Source: Monodelphis domestica
Taxonomy: Eukaryota > Chordata > Mammalia > Didelphimorphia > Didelphidae
DNA length: 64,000 nucleotides
Direction: 5' to 3'
NCBI RefSeq assembly: GCF_027887165.1
Contig: NC_077235.1
Location: forward strand, 49,097,395 to 49,161,394
The stretch's first letter is position 1. Every line of letters begins with the position of its first letter. The translations under genes were made by a program, and so were the position numbers. Below the pieces are notes generated by a model. It ran no database searches. It was not told the origin of the DNA and was given only the letters and a program-made list of their open reading frames with translations. Of the stretch, positions 57,847-64,000 are shown piece by piece.

Positions 57847-57911
57847 TCCTGGCTGTGTCAGGAAGGGTGAGGTTTACTTGATTTACTCACCCTCCAAACA
57901 TCAACCATGGC
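57847..57911 (+). ncRNA. Putative hairpin H3, triplet 5
   Basis: GGAAGGGTGAG faces CTCACCCTCC. Basal TGGCTG faces CAACCA, which keeps most pairing. Confidence 0.55.
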
Positions 57912-58559
57912 AGCTCTGCCTCAGAGCCAGCTCCAAATGGTTAAGAACTCTCTACACATGGAAGGGACGGTCCTTATTTTTGATCCTGTAACAAGACATC
58001 AAGGAATCGGGAAAGGTACATGGACTGGGGAATGCCTCAACATACTCTGGTAAGTGAGGGATAACCATGATTCCTGCAATATGAGAAAAGATGTTTAAAG
58101 GATGTAGGGAGGTATGGGAAGACTGAAATGAAGTGATCCTGAGAAATACTCATCAGGAGAGGGAAAGAATGTATACAGTGATTCAAAAAATATCAAGGGA
58201 AGACATTAATAGGTGAAACTGCACGTAAAAATGGATCTTGGTCATTGAGGAGAGATGAGAGGAGGGATGCCCTTAACTAAGTAGAAAAAAGAATGGTAGG
58301 GACTTAGTTGTGGACTCACTAACTCTCAGACACAATTTCTATGAAGATGACAGGCAAAAAAATGTGTTTTTTAGTCTTTGAACAAATTCTGGCTCTCTGG
58401 CTAGGGAAGGGAAAAGTAGGAATACAATTGGAAATGAATGTAATAGCAAAATGAAAAGTATTAGAAATATCTCGAATTTATCAAATGAAGAAGTTAGGGG
58501 AAACAATCAATCTCTGGTCTTATGCCAACTTAGGCCAGCTGTAGATTCAAGTTGGGTCA

Positions 58560-58650
58560 AAAATTGGGTGGTTCTTAAGAAGTCAGATTACCTTAATGAA
58601 CTCCTCAGCTTAATCCAGGGCAGGTCTTCTATGGGCCATTTTCAATGGTC
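58560..58650 (+). ncRNA. Degenerate hairpin unit
   Basis: The position in the unit and the phrase GAACTCCTCAGCTTAATCCA identify it, but little stem is left. Confidence 0.25.
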
Positions 58651-59584
58651 AGTTGATTATATGGGTACTGTAGTCACATGGACTCTGGATAATATTTCAT
58701 TTTAATTCATAGGGCTCCTCTGGAGAAGCAAGGCTGAAGCACATCAATTAAACATTAGCTCAATCCAATATGGTAAAGAATAAAAGTAAAGATTCCAGCA
58801 ATTTCAGAGAAGACAATTTGAAAATTTGAAGACTGAAACAAACTGATTAAGAGAGATGCTCAGCCACAGAGGAAAAGATAGTATAAAGTAACTTTAAAAT
58901 ATAACAGAAAAGACTAATAGGTGTAAGGAAATGCATTATGACTATAATGAGCAAGGATCTTATCCTGAAGGAGATTGGAGAGAAGGAATTTACCTGCTTT
59001 GACTAGTTAAAAAATGGTGAGACATTAGTTGCTGAATATTGCCTAAATATTCAGACAAAGCCTAGGCAAGGGTGCGTTTAGGTAAAGTGTTTTTTCTTGC
59101 ATTTCTAATTTATTCTTTGAGATAAAAATTGCTCATGGTGTTAAGTGAAGGTGATGTCAAAACAAAGGATATTAAAAGTATTTTTGAAATTTTGGTATAA
59201 AGAAATAAGGTCATTGGTGGGTAAAATGCAGCTTCTTTGGTGATCTGTAGAGCTCTGGGACACTGAGTGTGAAATAATTCTGAAATTGTCAGTCACAACT
59301 TACATTTAGGTGAGTTATTTGAATTTTATATATATATATATTTCTCTTATCTTTTGACACAAATTCTGGGTCTCTGGCTACTGGAAAAATGGGAAGGGAT
59401 ATAATATATATGCATTAGATATACACATATATATGGAAGTGAAATTGATATCTAATTAAAACATGTGAGAAATATTTGAACATTATGGTATTAAGAAAGA
59501 GTTTCATCTGTAGGGAAAGTGATATAGCCCTAGTCCTCAACTGTTGACCAAGTATGAGTGCTAGAAGACCACTTGGTCAGACCT

Positions 59585-59640
59585 TAGCTTGTTCTGGAAA
59601 AATGAGGCTACTTTTATTCTTCCCAGGTCCATCAGGGTTA
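59585..59640 (+). ncRNA. Diverged hairpin with a different stem sequence
   Basis: TGGAAAAAT (near 59597) faces ATTCTTCCCA around a 12-nt loop: about eight pairs with one bulge and one mismatch, although the arms no longer read GGTGAG/CTCACC. Confidence 0.4.
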
Positions 59641-61267
59641 TTTGAAATGGGGAACTTCTTATCTCCCTATATAGGCTCTAGTCAGAGGGTTTTAAAATTT
59701 TGCTTAAGTTCTGTTCTCAGGCCTACATTGGAGAAAGAGGGTTAGAAGCACTTGGAGAAGGTATCTCATCATGTGAAGGTATAAAAATTAATTACATGTC
59801 TTCTGCATCATCTTTGGTACCTGAATGAAACATATGACTTCTGTAAAATAAGAAAACAATGCTTTGAAGGTTGAAGAAAATCAAGAAAAGACGGAAACCA
59901 ACTAGTGCAGAGGGACACTAACCAAGAAAGCAAAACATTATATATAAAGCAACTTCAAATATAATAAGGGAAAGCACTGAAAGATGAAATGAAATGCTAT
60001 AACCACGGCGATGGGCAAAGATCTTTTCTAAAAGGAGAAGGGAGAGAAGGAATGCAATTGCTTTGGTTAGATATGGACATTGGTTGGGAAATATTGCCTA
60101 AATGCAAAGACAAAACCTTGGTAGAAGCGTTTAGGACTGAAGAGTCTTTATTGCATTTGTAGTTTCATTCTTTGATAGAAAAGTTGGCTCTCTGGGAATA
60201 TGATGGTAAAGGATATGTTTATAAATGAAGGTGATGTCAAAAGAATGGCAAAGTAAGTATTGCTGATGTTCTTTTATAACGAAACAGGGCTACCAGTAGG
60301 TTAAATTCTCCTGCTTTTATTGTGTAGAAAGTTATGCCATGCTGGATGTGGAATATTTCTGAAATTGTCAGTCGCATGTGTAAGTTATTTGTAAATAATG
60401 TTATGTGTAAGTAATTTTGTGTGTGTGAATTTAATGAATTTTTTTGCTTGATTCAAGTTCTGCTGCTTGGGTTAATGAAGGAAGATCAGAAGTATACCTG
60501 TATATGTATATAGCTATAGATACATAGAAATGTATGTATATGTGTGTATAGAGATGTATGTGTGTGTGTCTAAGTGAAGATAATGCCAAAAAATAGTAGA
60601 TGACTTTTTTACACTCTAGAGTAAGGGATATCAAGGGGTAAATTACAGAGTTGTCTATGCATCTTTGGGCCAGTGAGTATAGAATATTTGGGAAATTATC
60701 AATTTCATATTATGTTCAATTGATTTTTCTGAAGTGGATTTAATATATTTTCTTTTTCATCTTTTGATGCAAAGTCTTCTTCTCTGACTAATGAAAGAAT
60801 ATATAGTGACACATTTGGAAATGAGGGAGATATCCATGCAAAATGCCAGAAATGTCTAGAAATTTATTAACATTGTTAAAATACCAAAACAAAGGTTATT
60901 AAAAGGATTTTGACATTCTGATAGAAAGACAGAAGATAATCATTGAGAGAAATGGCTGTACCTTGTTATCTGGGATATTAAAGATGGAATGTTCCTGGAA
61001 ATGTTAATCATAGCTCATATGTAGTTTACTTTATTTGGAAATAGATTTAATACATTTTTTTTTATTTTTTTAAAATAAAAACGTCTGCCTCTCTGACTAG
61101 TGAAAAGATGAGTAAGTATGTATTTGGAAGTGAAGGTGTTACCTAAACAAAATATATTTGAAATGTGTTGATGATAACAAAGAACAGGTTCATCATTAGG
61201 GAAAAATCACATCCCAAGTCCTCAGCTATTAGCCAACTGTGTGTCCTAGAAACTGGCTGAATCATGG

Positions 61268-61335
61268 ATTAGCTTGTTTTGGAAAAGTGAGCCTACTTTC
61301 ATGAACTCCTCTTCCCATCTCCAGACAGGGCAGCC
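61268..61335 (+). ncRNA. Diverged hairpin with a different stem sequence
   Basis: TGGAAAAGTGAG faces CTCCTCTTCCCA: about ten pairs with one bulge and two mismatches. Confidence 0.4.
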
Positions 61336-62517
61336 CAGCCTTAGGGACATTTCTAAGCGAGAACTCGGTATCTCCATTATAAAGACTGTGTTTTAGAGAT
61401 TTTACTCTTAGACCTGTGTTGGAGAAAAAGGGAGCACCTGGATTTGAAAACATGTCACCATTTCATGGTACATGAACAAAGCCCATGTCTTCTGCAGAAT
61501 AAAAAGAATTCTTGGAAAGATAGAGTGAGTCATGGGAAGAATGAAACAAACTGATTCAGAGGGATGATCAGTAAAATGGGACTTGAAAATATTAAGGAAA
61601 AACACTAATAGGTATAACAAAATGCTATTCAATTTTAATGAGCAAGATGTTTTTTCCTGGAGTCGAAATGAGAGCAGGAATGCAATTGCTTTGGTTGGTT
61701 ATAGAGCTGTGGGATCTTGGTTGTGAAATATTGCCTAACTGCTCTGAGAAAATTTAGGTGAGGGTATACCACACTGAAGTGTCTAGTGAAATTGTAGTTT
61801 CATCCTTTGATAGGAAACTTGCCTTCCAGGAGATGAGATGGAGAAGGACATATTTGTGAATGAAAGTGATGTCATGTAGATGAGAAGTATTGGTGACATT
61901 TTGTTATAATTAAACAGAGCCATCAGTAGGTAAAATAATCACTTCTTGGTTACTCATAGAGGTCAGGAACACTGGATGTCAAATATTTAAGAAACTGTTG
62001 GTCCCACTTTATTTGTAGGTAATTTTTTAAAAGCCCATTAAACACTTTTCATTCTTGTTTCTTTGATTCAAGTTCTGGTTAGTGAAGGATGAGAAGGGAT
62101 ATTTTTTTAAATGAAAATGATGTCAAAAGAATATTAGAGGTATTTTTGGTATCGTGATAAAAAGATATAAGGTTGTCAATAGGTAAAATGGCCCCAGTGT
62201 ATTCATCTATAAACCTCTGAGACACTGGGTGTGGATTTTTTCTGAAATTCTCAACCACAGCTCATGTTAATTGATATTTTTCAAGGATATTCAACACATT
62301 TTTTTCATTCTGTGATATCAAGTCTGGTTCTAGGTGAATTTTGAAGTAAAGTGATATTTTGAAAAAGCAGAGGAAAATATCCAATGTATGTTAGAAATGG
62401 GCTGACATTATAATATCAAGGATAAGGGTCATCAAAATGGAAAGGGAAAGGTCCATAGCCCTCAGCTCTTGGCCAAGTGTACGTGCTAAGAAACAAATTA
62501 AGTAGAGTTTAGTCATT

Positions 62518-62580
62518 AGAGTTTATCAAGGAGCAGGGTTACTTTCATTCTCTTCCCAGCTCTAGACTCAGGACCATTTG
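62518..62580 (+). ncRNA. Diverged hairpin with a different stem sequence
   Basis: GAGCAGGG faces CCCAGCTC (one mismatch) around a 16-nt loop, with outer GAGT/ACTC pairing. Confidence 0.4.
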
Positions 62581-63484
62581 CAATGAGGCATTCATGTTCT
62601 CCATTTATGAACTCTGAGGAAAGGAATTTGGGCATATGACTAAGTTTTGTCCTCAAACCTGCTTTGGAGAAAGAGGGCTGGAAGCACTTGCATTTGAAGG
62701 CATCTGATGGTATGGGAAGGAATCCCATGACTTCTGCATTATAACAAAGAATGCTTGGCACCATGGAAAGAGTCATGGGAAAGCTGAAACAATGTGATGC
62801 AGAATGATGCTGGGCAACAGAAGACAACAATGCATGAAATGACTTCAAGCATATGAAGGGCAAGTCCTAATAAGTGAAGTGAAATGCAAAGCTGTTATAA
62901 TGAATGAGGATTCTTTCCCAGAGAATTAAAAGAAGCAATGCAATTACTTTGGTTGGATGCACTTCTGTGGAACACTGATTGTGAAACAATGCCTAAACCC
63001 ACAGTCGGAATTTTGATGAGGGAGATGTTGGTGGACATGTCTTACTTGCATTTTTACTTCCATTGTTTGATAAAAAGAAAAATTGGTTCCCTGACAACAG
63101 TTTTATGAAGGACTTGTTTATTAATACAGATGTCAAAAAATGCCAAGGAGAAGACTTGTCATTGTTGTGGAAGGAAACAGGGCTACCAGTGGGCAAATTG
63201 CCAATGCTTTGGTTGTCTGTAAAGGTCTGTAACAGTGAAAGTGGAATTTCAAACAGACCTTTTGCTTATGTTGATTTTTTTCAATTTTGTTTTAGTCCAA
63301 TTTCTTTTCTCTTTGTTTGATTTGGGCTATTTAGCTAGCGAAAGGAAGTGAAGAGACGTACCTAGAAATGAAGGCGTTATCCAGACAAAATATAGTAAGC
63401 ATGTTTGGACCTTATGATATCAAAGAAAAAAGTAATCTGTGGGGAAAATTATTTGTCCCATGTTCATAGCTGTTGAATAACTGA

Positions 63485-63570
63485 GTTGGTTACATTATGG
63501 CTTATTGTAGAAAGGCGGGGCTGCTTTCATGAACTGCTCTCTTCCCAGCTCCTGCCATGGTGACCTTGAC
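63485..63570 (+). ncRNA. Diverged hairpin with a strong basal stem
   Basis: GGTTACATTATGGC faces GCCATGGTGACC: about eleven basal pairs, including one T-G pair and a small bulge. An inner GGG/CCC stem lies around the loop. Confidence 0.4.
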
Positions 63571-64000
63571 TCAGGGCCATTTTCAGAGGAGAATTCATGA
63601 TGATATATGGGCTGTGATCACAGGGACTTGAGATTCTGCCTAAGGTTCCTCCTTAGGCCTGTATTGGAAAAAGAAGATTGGAAGCTCTTGAATTTGAAGG
63701 CATCTCATCATCTGATTGTATGAGAAGGAATCCCAGGACTTCTGCAGTATAAGAAAGAATGCTTGGCCAGATGGAGGGAGGAATAGGAAGACTGAAACTA
63801 GTTAATGCTGGAAAATGCTAAGCAAGAGAAAAAAGTGTTGTATAAAGTGACTTTGAACCTATGAATGGAAAAAAGTAACAGGTGAAACAAAATACAATTC
63901 AATTATAATGAGCAAGGATGCTTTCCTGGAAGAGAACTGAGAGAAGCAATGCAATTACTTGCGTCCACTACACCACTGTGGAACATTAGTTGTGAAATAT

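Larger units (their letters stand above)
41985..64000 (+). repeat. Long tandem array of hairpin-bearing units
   Basis: A non-coding unit of about 1-1.3 kb recurs roughly 16 times and runs off the window end. A landmark such as GATGCAGAGGGAAGGAAG lies near 42400, 43690, 44430, 48490, 49770, 50490, 52080, 53955, 55510, 56905, 58130, 58840, 59900, 61550, 62800 and 63800. Each unit in order carries: the hairpin core GGGTGAGGCTT..ACTCACCC, GGCAGCTCTGCC..AGAGCC, TCTCTACTTTTGGTCCAGTG, the landmark, AAGGATCTTGGTCCT, TGTGGGTGTGGAATATT, AAGTGCCTTTTCTGCATT and GGAAATGAAGGTGATGTCAA. Units right of 58 kb are the most diverged. Old L1, RTE and MIR-like insertions sit within it. No unit keeps a coding frame. 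I recognise no named satellite. Confidence 0.85.

Noticed and set aside
42842-57911. H/ACA snoRNA array
   Set aside because: Two stems per module are present, but the second is only 5-6 bp and no consistent hinge box or ACA tail at the right spacing was seen.
42800-57950. Recurring peptide frames in the hairpin array (for example ..YSPSKHQ..GQL..RASS on plus and ..RAALADVWRVSKS.. on minus)
   Set aside because: They arise on both strands simply because the hairpin core is repeated. Frames start and stop at different places, carry breaks, and have no constant start codon, so a repeated protein family is not supported.
41985-64000. CRISPR array
   Set aside because: The repeats are about 1 kb apart, diverged, and sit in a mammalian TE-rich context. 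There are no short identical repeats with uniform spacers.

Overview
The window reads as mammalian, most likely marsupial, DNA; a didelphid opossum such as Monodelphis is my best guess. The main evidence is many copies of a tRNA-derived SINE (GGGGCAGCTGGGTG.. to ..TTGATTCTAAGA) of the kind abundant in marsupials. There are also long L1s with marsupial-type ORF2 C-termini, L2, RTE and MIR-like remnants, and a hAT relic. No intact host protein-coding gene is visible. The longest open frames belong to L1 ORF1/ORF2.

Layout. 1-14.9 kb is a nested L1 complex: an old plus-strand L1 interrupted by a nearly full-length younger L1 (about 1212-8130), by antisense L1 3' ends and by SINEs, several with readable target-site duplications. 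15-18.7 kb holds L2-type tails, SINEs, simple repeats and a tRNA-Met(CAU)-like relic. 18.7-23.3 kb is an antisense L1 cut by a hAT relic. 24.6-27.4 kb is a diverged tandem array with a period near 150 bp. 27.5-38.3 kb is mostly antisense L1 with SINEs, small hAT pieces, a probable solo LTR and a 50-60 bp-period minisatellite. 38.3-42 kb is mostly unassigned and contains one unexplained open frame.

The notable part is about 42.0-64.0 kb, which runs off the window end. It is a tandem array of a roughly 1-1.3 kb non-coding unit whose most conserved segment folds into a microRNA-precursor-like hairpin: about 25 paired positions, a 14-nt loop, and a near-invariant 3' arm CTCACCCTCCAAACATCAGC. About two dozen copies are recognisable. 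Five of the clusters are ordered triplets (H1-H2-H3, 255-273 bp apart). Two of these triplets, 8,395 bp apart, differ at only 2 of about 775 positions. Some diverged copies keep a stem although the sequence has changed, including one clear G-C to A-T double change. An old L1, an RTE-type LINE and MIR-like SINEs have inserted into the array, so it is not young, yet part of it is being homogenised. A lineage-specific microRNA cluster is my leading hypothesis. Large X-linked, testis-expressed clusters are known in mammals (for example the miR-506 family), but expression, chromosome and identity cannot be judged from sequence alone.
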